NCBI GenBank assembly: GCA_020348985.1
Contig: CP070761.1
Span: forward strand, 2,891,006-2,955,005
Length of the DNA stretch: 64,000 nucleotides
Reading direction: 5' to 3'
From: Candidatus Thorarchaeota archaeon
Lineage (GTDB): Archaea; Asgardarchaeota; Thorarchaeia; Thorarchaeales; Thorarchaeaceae
Shown here: piece by piece, positions 8,012-15,462 of the stretch
Layout: each line of letters begins with the position of its first letter
How positions within the stretch are numbered: the stretch's first letter is position 1
Translations under genes and position numbers: made by a program
The notes under the pieces: model-generated
What the model saw: the letters and a program-made list of their open reading frames with translations, nothing else
Told to the model about the DNA's origin: nothing
Databases searched by the model: none

Positions 8012-9136
8012 GTGGCATCGATGTCTCAGGTCATCAAGTACCCCTTTTCAAGAGATGCACGAGAGGCATCAAGAAAACTCGCGAACGATATCAGGAGTCT
8101 GACTTCACTTCTAGAAGATCCTGGCAATGAGTATATCATAGAAGAAGCGGAGTATCGGGTGCTTGCAGCGCTAGATCAGGAAGAAGTGCCCCTCAAAAAC
8201 ATCTCTGATCAAAAGGAGGTCCTAGTCTATCCAACATCTAGAATCATCGTTGAAAAGATCGGAGCCCCGAGGCTTCGTGAATATCAAGCAGAGGCCGAAT
8301 CGAAGGCTGTCAACAAGCATCTTGCCGGCGAGAGCAACGAGTTTTTGATGGGGCTTGCCGAGTCTTCATTTGAGTGGAAAACAGAGTCCACTGGCACGAT
8401 TTCTGAAAGGGCCAGGCTTCCAGCCGCCATAAGACGCTTCGATTTCAGAATGCGGTATGAGGACTATCTCGAGGTGGCCCCGGACTTCCATGCTTCTGAA
8501 TGGAAGCTAGTCAATCGTGCTATCAGCTCGGGCTGGGTTCTAATAACAAAATCAGAGCTTGCCCGATTGATGTCTGGCAAGTTCAAGCAGATAATCATTG
8601 ACAGTCGTCTTGAGGTGCCAACCCTACCTGCAAGGCTTACTGAGGCGGTCCAGAGAATCGAGAGTGAAGTGAGCACGAAGATCAAGAAGACAGAGCCGAT
8701 CAAATTCACTACGAAGGTGACCTCAGCATTCCCTCCTTGCATCGCTCAGATGCACAACGACTCCATACAAGGAAAGAATCTGCCCCATGAGGCCCGATTC
8801 GCACTTGCAGCTTTCTTGCTCAGAATCGGAATGAGTGAAGAGGAGGTACTGGGTGTTTTCAGACCGGCCCCAGACTTCGCTCGTGGTCTGGCAGACTACC
8901 AAGTTCGTCACATTGCTTCAAAGGAGGGCGGCCAAGGCTACAACCCGCCAGGATGCAGAAAGATGCAGATCAATGGCATCTGCCCAGTTGAGATAGGAGA
9001 GGTATTTGATCCACTCTGTGAGTATGTCCTACATCCGCTGAATTTCTACGAAACAAGGGTCTGGGAGATTTCAAAGAACATAGTTAATCGGTCTTGGTAT
9101 GCGGCAAAGAAGAAGAGAAGACAGAAGTTCCGATGA
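8012..9136 (+). CDS. priL: DNA primase large subunit PriL
   Basis: A 374-residue archaeal/eukaryotic-type primase large subunit. It regulates the catalytic PriS and helps hand the RNA-DNA primer to the polymerase. The C-terminal Fe-S domain is intact: Cys243 in AFPPC, Cys315 in NPPGC, Cys324 in NGIC and Cys336 in DPLC, four ligands for a 4Fe-4S cluster. The family segment LPHEARFALAAFLLRIGMSEEEVL follows the first cysteine. The N-terminal half is the helical PriS-contacting region. ATG codons at 8012 and 8021 are both possible starts. PriS is not in the window. It converges with ogg with only a 6-bp gap. Confidence 0.93.
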   Translation: MASMSQVIKYPFSRDAREASRKLANDIRSLTSLLEDPGNEYIIEEAEYRVLAALDQEEVPLKNISDQKEVLVYPTSRIIVEKIGAPRLREYQAEAESKAVNKHLAGESNEFLMGLAESSFEWKTESTGTISERARLPAAIRRFDFRMRYEDYLEVAPDFHASEWKLVNRAISSGWVLITKSELARLMSGKFKQIIIDSRLEVPTLPARLTEAVQRIESEVSTKIKKTEPIKFTTKVTSAFPPCIAQMHNDSIQGKNLPHEARFALAAFLLRIGMSEEEVLGVFRPAPDFARGLADYQVRHIASKEGGQGYNPPGCRKMQINGICPVEIGEVFDPLCEYVLHPLNFYETRVWEISKNIVNRSWYAAKKKRRQKFR

Positions 9137-9142
9137 CCATCA

Positions 9143-9979
9143 TCATCCTCGATAGGTCTTACGAGTATAGTAGTACAGATATTCCTGGGCATAGCCTGCG
9201 TACTTTCCGAAGTAGCTTCTGGCAGCCTTGGATTTCTTTTGGTAGGATTTCCCGCTCTCGGTGAAAATCCCATAATGCTTCTGGATGACTCTTTCAATCC
9301 AAACATCAATTGGGAACGCTTCCAGATGTCCGAGCGAGAACAAGCAAACACAGTCAGCCACCTTGTCTCCAACACCATGAAGTGTCTTTAGTGACTCGTG
9401 AGCTGTATCGTAGTCCATCTGTCTGAGTTCATCCTCAGTTATCTGCCCGTCTACTATTGATTTGGTGGAGCGGACTATGAAGTTTGCTCGCCATGCAAGG
9501 TCTAGACTCTCCAATTCTGAGACTGTGGCTCTCGAAAGCGGTTCGGGCAAAGGCATTCCATAGAAGGTCTTCCCCCGGAATTCGTATTTGGGTCCCCATC
9601 TTTCCCTGATGCCCTGAGTCATTCTCTTTATAGATGGAATATTATTTCGCGTGGAACACAGAAATGATACCAAGCATGGGAAGAAGGGGTCACTTACAAT
9701 TCTGAGACCGGGGGCAAAGTTAATGCTTATCCTCATTAGCCCGTCCTTGGCGATATCATCCTTGATTTCACCAACAGGATCATCGAAACGAATCAGTTCG
9801 CCGATATCAACATTCCCTGACGCAGACTCGTAATGCAGGTATTCGTCCTTCTGTTCAACATAGACGATATCACCAAAATCTGCGTTGATATAGCCATCTC
9901 CCTCTCTTACCCAACAGAATGTCTGCCCACATTCCATTGTGTCCATGAGGTTGAAGTCGCTTACTCGTATTCTATTCAT
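9143..9979 (-). CDS. ogg1: 8-oxoguanine DNA glycosylase (OGG1 type)
   Basis: A 278-residue bifunctional glycosylase/AP lyase of the OGG1 family, removing 8-oxoguanine paired with C. The N-terminal domain (FNLMDTMECGQTFCWVREG) matches the OGG_N beta domain that distinguishes OGG1 from the smaller archaeal AGOG and Ogg2 enzymes. The helix-hairpin-helix/GPD motif GVGDKVADCVCLF supplies the Schiff-base Lys206, and PIDVW supplies the catalytic Asp225; their 19-residue spacing equals that of human Lys249 and Asp268. The frame is open to 10027, but the conserved domain starts at the ATG at 9979 (MNRIRVSDF). Confidence 0.92.
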   Translation of the reverse strand: MNRIRVSDFNLMDTMECGQTFCWVREGDGYINADFGDIVYVEQKDEYLHYESASGNVDIGELIRFDDPVGEIKDDIAKDGLMRISINFAPGLRIVSDPFFPCLVSFLCSTRNNIPSIKRMTQGIRERWGPKYEFRGKTFYGMPLPEPLSRATVSELESLDLAWRANFIVRSTKSIVDGQITEDELRQMDYDTAHESLKTLHGVGDKVADCVCLFSLGHLEAFPIDVWIERVIQKHYGIFTESGKSYQKKSKAARSYFGKYAGYAQEYLYYYTRKTYRG

Positions 9980-10023
9980 CAGACTACTCGACCCGGCCGT
10001 GAGAGAAGAACATTGCGCTATGG

Positions 10024-12030
10024 TCACTTGGCCTTCGAGTAGACTGCAAACTTCATGAAACTGAAGATGAGGAGCAAAAGCAGTATCGTCACTAACAGCA
10101 CGGGGGCGACAATGTCAATCCAGTGCACTTGCGGATCCCAATCAATGCCATCTGGAAGCCAATCAGCATCTGTGTCTGAGCTTATTGGAGACATACAGAA
10201 CTCGATTTCATACGCATCCGACCAACCGTCCTGGTCCGTGTCTGTCGACAGCGGATTGAGCTGGTTGAGAATCTCAAAGAAGTCACCGAGACCATCGCCA
10301 TCGGAGTCTGGCGACAATGGATTGAGTCCCGCTTCGATTTCAAACCCGTCCTCAAGGTTGTCGGAGTCAGTATCTGCACTCAGAGGATTTGTTCCGTAAG
10401 ACATCACTTCAAGGAAGTCACTTACGCCATCCGAGTCCGTATCTTGATTGGTAGGATCGGTTCCCAAGTCTCCTTCCAGGCCATCACTGAGACCGTCGAG
10501 ATCAGAGTCGTTATGAAGAAGACTTGATCCCCATTGGTACTCGATCGAGTCCGATGCACCATCTCCATCAGAATCTCCTTCATTGGGGTCCGTGCCAATT
10601 GAAATCTCGAAGTCATCAGCGAGACCATCACGGTCGGAGTCGCGTGAGTATAGGTTCGTCCCAATCAGAAGCTCAGTTGTATCAGGAATCGTATCTCCGT
10701 CACAGTCATTGACATAAGTTACCCTCAACTCGAAGACTGTGGCGTTGGGGCCCAGACTTGAGACATCTACTCTGTAACTGCCTAACTTCGCTGTAAGATA
10801 TTTCATCACTATTTCATGGTCAGCCTCTATTCTCTGATAGACTGTACTATTCGATGTGACATCTATGATAGAAGCCCTCAATGTGGCGTTGCCACTCCAA
10901 GTCACTGTTGCATTCACAAACCCCATGTATGTAAGTATGATATCTTGACTGGTGGTATTGCCAGTTTCCAAGCTGTTCCTCGCGTAGAAGGTTGGGGCCT
11001 CGCCCGCACCCAAGAGGCCAACATATGCAACAGCACAAGCTACTGAGGCAGCAAGGTCCTCGGCCTTTGCATAGCTGTATTGAGGATTATCCCAAGTATC
11101 GTCCTCTGTTCCACTGAAGAAATCATAGTAGTGCCCTTGAGAAATATGGAATGCAGGTCTTCCAACCTGCCACATCTCGTAGGCGGTCGAATGCTCGGCG
11201 ACCTCAAGATCAATCACTTCCTGTATCAGACCCGCACCATAATTACTCGAGAGTCCCATCATCATATCTGGGAACCACTGCCCATCTTGGTACAGCTCGA
11301 ATTCCGGTGAACTCCGAAGAGAGATTAGTTTCCCATAAGTGATGTCGGCTCTGTGGAAGAGTATACGATCAAATGAGAGCGTGGTAATTGTTTCGATGTC
11401 ATTGTCCTCGAACCAACCAGCAAGCGCTCTGGCCCCTGGATTGTAATCAAGATTGACATGAGCACCATTGATGAGAATGAAGTATACATCACATGAGAAT
11501 GAATAGTTGTTGAGAACTCTTGCTATCTCAAGAACGACTGCTGTGCTTGCGGCCGCGTCGTTTGCTCCCGTGTACCACCCTGAGTCAATCATCCCAGTAA
11601 TAGCAATCGCTGGAGCCGGACTCGGAAGTGTTCCACGTTTAATGGCAACTAGACTTCCGTAATCAGTGATGTTTTCAAACTGCAAGGCACCATCAGTCTT
11701 GTCTTGTAATGTCTGATTTGCCCAATCCCACGCAGCGGTCAGATTGTCGGACGGTGACATATCAGCGAAATTCCAGGTTCTCCGTGGATAGGTCTCTGAA
11801 AGGGTCCTTGTGAGGTTCCCTATTTCATATCGCGATACAGAGTCCCACAGGTCATCCCAAAGAGCTGTTACGTTGAGCCCAGACTGTGACGAAGGCGAGA
11901 AAGAGGCATCTGAAGGAACCGCCGAACGTAACTCTTGCAGACTAACAGTTGAAGTGGGTACTAGAAGGCCGATAAGCAATATTGCTGACACTGCAAACAA
12001 TGGAAGTCTCTTGGCAGTGATTCGACTCAC
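10024..12030 (-). CDS. membrane-anchored TSP3-repeat surface protein with degenerate peptidase M28 fold
   Basis: A 668-residue surface protein: signal peptide (residues 8-30), a peptidase M28-like domain (about 55-345), a beta domain with many N-glycosylation-type NxT/S sequons, eight calcium-binding thrombospondin type 3-like repeats (about 441-630, DSDGDGxxD pattern), one membrane helix (about 637-660) and a short cytoplasmic tail. In the M28 domain the fold signature GANDAAASTAVVLEIAR keeps the bridging Asp158, but the first metal His is Met (GMIDS), the catalytic Glu-Glu pair is absent (ILINGAHVNLD) and the last His is replaced near SGTEDDTWDN. Catalysis is therefore doubtful. Its start overlaps the paralogue upstream by 4 bp. 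Confidence 0.88.
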   Translation of the reverse strand: MSRITAKRLPLFAVSAILLIGLLVPTSTVSLQELRSAVPSDASFSPSSQSGLNVTALWDDLWDSVSRYEIGNLTRTLSETYPRRTWNFADMSPSDNLTAAWDWANQTLQDKTDGALQFENITDYGSLVAIKRGTLPSPAPAIAITGMIDSGWYTGANDAAASTAVVLEIARVLNNYSFSCDVYFILINGAHVNLDYNPGARALAGWFEDNDIETITTLSFDRILFHRADITYGKLISLRSSPEFELYQDGQWFPDMMMGLSSNYGAGLIQEVIDLEVAEHSTAYEMWQVGRPAFHISQGHYYDFFSGTEDDTWDNPQYSYAKAEDLAASVACAVAYVGLLGAGEAPTFYARNSLETGNTTSQDIILTYMGFVNATVTWSGNATLRASIIDVTSNSTVYQRIEADHEIVMKYLTAKLGSYRVDVSSLGPNATVFELRVTYVNDCDGDTIPDTTELLIGTNLYSRDSDRDGLADDFEISIGTDPNEGDSDGDGASDSIEYQWGSSLLHNDSDLDGLSDGLEGDLGTDPTNQDTDSDGVSDFLEVMSYGTNPLSADTDSDNLEDGFEIEAGLNPLSPDSDGDGLGDFFEILNQLNPLSTDTDQDGWSDAYEIEFCMSPISSDTDADWLPDGIDWDPQVHWIDIVAPVLLVTILLLLLIFSFMKFAVYSKAK
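10141..10710 (-). repeat. TSP3-like repeat array in the first surface protein
   Basis: About eight coding repeats of 18-26 residues with the pattern DxDxDGLxDxxE followed by GTNP or GLNP, encoding a rod of calcium-binding loops between the ectodomain and the membrane helix. The DNA repeats are a product of this amino-acid pattern and are not a CRISPR or mobile element. Confidence 0.85.
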
Positions 12031-14036
12031 ATCAAATCACTCCTGTAGTAGGCTCGCCACTTGACGAAAAGCCAGATGACCAACAAGACTCCTGATGCTC
12101 CCAAGCCAACAACAGGTATCATGTACATCCAATGCTCCCGTGGTGCAACGTCTTCACCATCCGGAATACCATCTGAGTCAGAGTCAACGTCGAATGGTAG
12201 TAGGTTGTTCTCGATCTCGTACAGGTCATCCAACCCATCACCGTCAGTGTCGTTGACTAGTGCATTTAGCCCGTTGAGAATCTCGAACAAATCACTCAAG
12301 CCATCCCCATCGGTGTCAGTATTATTCGGATTCGTACCCAGTGTCACTTCGTAAATGTCAAGGAGACCATCGCCATCCGTGTCATTTGAAAGCGGATTGG
12401 TACCCAGGATCAATTCCTCTGGGTCTAGCAAGCCATCGTTATCTGAATCAGAACTGGTGGGGTCCATTCCAAGACTGATTTCAGTTCCGTCTCCAACACC
12501 GTCATTGTCTGAATCTTCAATCAGTGGGTCCGATCCCCATAGAATCTCAACTCCATCCCAGGCACCATCATCATCAGAATCGGGATCAATCGGACTCGTA
12601 CCGAGAGTGATTTCATCTGCGTCATCAAGGTAATCCATATCGGAATCGGCTGAAAGACTATCAGTGCCGTGAACGAACTCCTCCCAGTCGTCGAGTGTGT
12701 CTTGATCGAAGTCCTGCCAGTGTTGGAATGAGACCGTTCCAGAAACGCTCACATTGTCCAAGTTTACAACAAGGATTGTGAACATGCCAGGAGTAGTCAC
12801 TAGGTGACTGAGTGCTATTCTTGTCGCAGTCTCTGTAGAATCGTTGACTAATGCTCCGAGTGGCGAGAAGAGGTTCACATTGATTAGGACATCAGAAACC
12901 AAGTCAACAGTCACATTGACAATGGAATTGCCTGTAAGAGGCACAGACCATGTGATGTTCTCTCCTGGATTCATAGAGCCGGAAACGCTGAAGGATGGGA
13001 CCTCACCATTGCCAACCTGACCAAGAAACGCAGCCACACATGAAGCCACTCCGACCGCCTCTCGCACCTTGTCATATTCCCAATCCGGGACATCCCAATA
13101 GTCCTCATCGCTTCCCGTCCAGGGGTCAAAATATGATTGAGTGAATGATATGCCGGGGATGCCCCTTATCGATGCCTCATATGCCCCTGACATCGTCCAC
13201 AAATCACCCGGCTGATCGACGGCGAAGATACGAGACTGGCCGGAAGCTTGAGAAGACCACTGGGACAAGTCTCGTATGAACTCGTGACTATCATATGGTG
13301 CTTCTTCATGCCCAGTAGACAATACCACTGCATCTCCGTAATCTTCGTTGTTTTCGTACAACATTGTCGAGAACCAGAATAGCGCAGAGGGTACTACTTG
13401 CTGGGCGGCCATACTGTCTAGGAGCGCTTCAATTGCCAAGTTGCCGGGAACGAGAAGGTATCCTCTGTATCTCTCGGTAATTGTGTTGACCAGAACAAAG
13501 TAGACATCATTCGTCAGGTTGAGAGGATGGAGTATTCGCGCTGCCTCGAGAACTGCAGCCACAGAACCTCCAAAGTAATTTGCGCCTGGTGCCCATCTGC
13601 TGGATACTGTTCCGACTAGGAGAATAGGCGATCTGTAGGACTGAGTGCCGTTCTTGACTGCAACTAAAGTTTGGTACTCCGAGTGAAAGCGGAAGTAGGT
13701 CTCGCCAGATGTGTAGCCCAGAATCGTGTTATTGACGTAATCCCACGCTCTTACAAGTGCATTAGTCGGGAAGTTTTGCTCTGGGATCCAGACCCTCATC
13801 GGGTAGTCTTCTGAAAGGACTCTTACAATCTGCCGGATATTGTCCGTGTTAATACTAGAAAACAGGCTATCCCATGTTGCCTCTGGAGAGAATGTGGAGC
13901 TTGGAAGTGCAGTGGCATTGGAGACTGACTGGGTCTCGTGTGCCGAAGCTTCACGGACAGGTCCTGCACTATTAACAGGTACACACGCTGCTAGCAGGCA
14001 AACGAGCACAATGCACCTGACAAGACCCTGTCTCAT
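12027..14036 (-). CDS. paralogous TSP3-repeat surface protein, further degenerate M28 fold
   Basis: A 669-residue tandem paralogue with the same order: signal peptide, M28-like domain, beta domain, TSP3-like repeats (DSDNDGxxD pattern), one membrane helix and a basic cytoplasmic tail (FVKWRAYYRSDLM). Here the fold signature reads APGANYFGGSVAAVLEAAR, so even the bridging aspartate is replaced, and the Glu-Glu region reads VLVNTITERYRGY. This copy has no recognisable zinc ligands and is best seen as a pseudoenzyme used for binding or structure. It is upstream of, and overlaps by 4 bp, the copy that still has one ligand, so the two are co-transcribed and may pair at the surface (inference). Confidence 0.87.
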   Translation of the reverse strand: MRQGLVRCIVLVCLLAACVPVNSAGPVREASAHETQSVSNATALPSSTFSPEATWDSLFSSINTDNIRQIVRVLSEDYPMRVWIPEQNFPTNALVRAWDYVNNTILGYTSGETYFRFHSEYQTLVAVKNGTQSYRSPILLVGTVSSRWAPGANYFGGSVAAVLEAARILHPLNLTNDVYFVLVNTITERYRGYLLVPGNLAIEALLDSMAAQQVVPSALFWFSTMLYENNEDYGDAVVLSTGHEEAPYDSHEFIRDLSQWSSQASGQSRIFAVDQPGDLWTMSGAYEASIRGIPGISFTQSYFDPWTGSDEDYWDVPDWEYDKVREAVGVASCVAAFLGQVGNGEVPSFSVSGSMNPGENITWSVPLTGNSIVNVTVDLVSDVLINVNLFSPLGALVNDSTETATRIALSHLVTTPGMFTILVVNLDNVSVSGTVSFQHWQDFDQDTLDDWEEFVHGTDSLSADSDMDYLDDADEITLGTSPIDPDSDDDGAWDGVEILWGSDPLIEDSDNDGVGDGTEISLGMDPTSSDSDNDGLLDPEELILGTNPLSNDTDGDGLLDIYEVTLGTNPNNTDTDGDGLSDLFEILNGLNALVNDTDGDGLDDLYEIENNLLPFDVDSDSDGIPDGEDVAPREHWMYMIPVVGLGASGVLLVIWLFVKWRAYYRSDLM
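12140..12710 (-). repeat. TSP3-like repeat array in the second surface protein
   Basis: Coding repeats with pattern DSDxDGLxDxxE plus LGTNP or LGTDP, about nine units, next to the C-terminal membrane helix. The array is a little more regular than in the neighbouring paralogue, with GTNP spacers repeating every 26 residues. Confidence 0.85.
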
Positions 14037-14109
14037 AGGGCCAAGAACACTCTTGCGCTTCAGTTATAGTTTGCCTTGTACGCCAAAAAAGTAGTCTCTG
14101 AAGAAGATC

Positions 14110-14610
14110 TCAGTCAGATTCGACCAGCTTGGAAACCGTTACAGCATCCTTCTCAACAATACTTGCAATCTGGTCGATTTCATCCGACATTAGAATCGGG
14201 GCCGGAGGATTGCGAAGAACCACTCCCCCTTCCCACTGGACAATCGCTCTAACGTTCTTTGGGATGTCTCCAAGACTGGCATTTCCGATGCACCACAGTT
14301 TTGGAAGGTCAGTCTGTTTCATTCCTTCAACGAGTATGAAATCCACATCCAGTTGTCTGGCAAGGGTTTCCAGCTGAAGTCTCCTGCTATGCTGAATGAT
14401 TGTACTGTTGGGTCCCAACAATATCGCAGGATCAGCCCCAGCATTTGCATGTTTCCAAGTGTCTGTTCCTGACTTTGGCGAAACGTCCTCATTCGCGCTC
14501 TTAATTGTGGCCACCTTATGCCCTCGTTCTATCAGGACTGGCACCAAGCGTTCAATGAGAGTGGTCTTGCCAGTGGATGAATAACCCGAAATCAGAAATA
14601 TGCGCATCAC
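14110..14610 (-). CDS. mobB: MobB-like GTP-binding protein of molybdopterin cofactor synthesis
   Basis: A 166-residue P-loop protein: Walker A GYSSTGKTTL at residues 8-17, then HKVATIKSAN and a LVEGMKQTDLPKLW segment, as in MobB, the GTPase partner of MobA in making guanine dinucleotide forms of molybdenum or tungsten cofactor. No other cofactor gene is in the window, so its role here rests on family membership. It is divergent from the ABC exporter cassette, with the two 5' ends about 70 bp apart. Confidence 0.85.
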   Translation of the reverse strand: MMRIFLISGYSSTGKTTLIERLVPVLIERGHKVATIKSANEDVSPKSGTDTWKHANAGADPAILLGPNSTIIQHSRRLQLETLARQLDVDFILVEGMKQTDLPKLWCIGNASLGDIPKNVRAIVQWEGGVVLRNPPAPILMSDEIDQIASIVEKDAVTVSKLVESD

Positions 14611-14631
14611 GGTTTCTTGCTCCAGTAGGAA

Positions 14632-14642
14632 CCTTAAAAATC
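14632..14642 (+). promoter_or_regulatory. TATA-like box of the ABC exporter cassette
   Basis: CTTAAAAATCG lies 37-47 bases before the TTG start at 14679 and overlaps the 5' region of mobB, giving a probable start of transcription near 14662-14668. It is the only AT-rich element in this short divergent spacer. Confidence 0.4.
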
Positions 14643-14678
14643 GGTTGTTGGTCGATTCCGATTCTCGGAGACTCCACC

Positions 14679-15458
14679 TTGAATAGTGATGATGATATAG
14701 CGGTTACATGCATTGACGTTTTCAGAGAGTTCGAAGACGGAACACGCATTATCAAGGTGTTGCGCGGAACTAACCTTACAGTCCGCAAGGGCGAGTTCAT
14801 CGCGATTGTGGGCGCGTCAGGAAGTGGGAAGACTACACTTCTCAATCTCATTGGCGGACTTGACACGCCTACTGACGGAACAATAATCGTTGACGGCATC
14901 AATTTGTCTGAATTGAACGATGACCAGATGTCGGAGATGCGTCGTCACAAAGTTGGTGTTCTGTTCCAGGACCAACATCTGCTACCAATCTTCACTGCAA
15001 TTGAGAATGTGCAAGTGCCTATGCTTCTTGATGAAATTCGCGCCGAGAAACGATACACTAGGTCTATGAAGCTTCTTGAAGACGTAGGTATCGACCACAG
15101 AGCCCATCATATGCCCCATGAACTCTCAGGCGGCATGCGCTCACGCGTGGCTCTTGCACGCGCACTGGCGAATGATCCTGCTGTGCTCCTTTGTGACGAA
15201 CCTACAGGAGATCTTGACCACAAGACAGGCGGCGAAATCATCCAACTGATGCGAGACTTGGCCAAGAAAGAGAATAGGGCTGTCTTGGTGGTGACGCATG
15301 ACCCGGAAGTCGCAAGGATGGCGGACAAAATCTTGCTTCTTCGCGATGGCATACTAGTGGAAGAACTGGTTACTGCATTCTTCAGGCGAAGCGGAGTGGA
15401 CGTTGAAACAAGGCGACCTGAAGACAGTCGTGGCGGGGATTTTGCCGCAGAGGGGTGA
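14679..15458 (+). CDS. ABC transporter ATP-binding protein (LolD/MacB type)
   Basis: A 259-residue ATPase of the LolD/MacB/FtsE group: Walker A GASGSGKTTL, Q-loop VLFQDQHLLP, signature LSGGMRSRVALARAL, Walker B VLLCDEPTGDLD and H-loop VVTHD. The C-terminal 35 residues (ILVEELVTAFFRRSGVDVET) continue past the core. The frame is open back to 14577 inside mobB, but conserved sequence begins after the TTG at 14679, which follows a TATA-like box. It drives the two permeases encoded immediately downstream; export or mechanotransmission rather than uptake is expected from this family. Confidence 0.9.
   Translation: MNSDDDIAVTCIDVFREFEDGTRIIKVLRGTNLTVRKGEFIAIVGASGSGKTTLLNLIGGLDTPTDGTIIVDGINLSELNDDQMSEMRRHKVGVLFQDQHLLPIFTAIENVQVPMLLDEIRAEKRYTRSMKLLEDVGIDHRAHHMPHELSGGMRSRVALARALANDPAVLLCDEPTGDLDHKTGGEIIQLMRDLAKKENRAVLVVTHDPEVARMADKILLLRDGILVEELVTAFFRRSGVDVETRRPEDSRGGDFAAEG
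15450..15457 (+). promoter_or_regulatory. Shine-Dalgarno site deciding a TTG start
   Basis: GAGGGGTG sits five bases before TTG 15463. It overlaps the end of the ATPase gene, and no ATG in the frame is better placed: the upstream in-frame codon at 15403 lies deep in the ATPase gene. Confidence 0.55.
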
Positions 15459-15462
15459 AACA

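Noticed and set aside
10055-10399. Plus-strand open frames facing the TSP3 repeats, also 12061-12633
   Set aside because: They are antisense to the repeat arrays; the periodic Asp codons read backwards give Ser/Pro-rich frames with no family features.
10141-12710. Possible CRISPR or tandem DNA repeat array
   Set aside because: The periodicity follows codons for DSDGDG-type motifs, with variable nucleotide units and no spacers.
14577-14678. N-terminal extension of the ABC ATPase from ATG 14577
   Set aside because: It lies inside the divergent mobB gene and precedes the TATA-like box; the encoded residues are not ABC-like.
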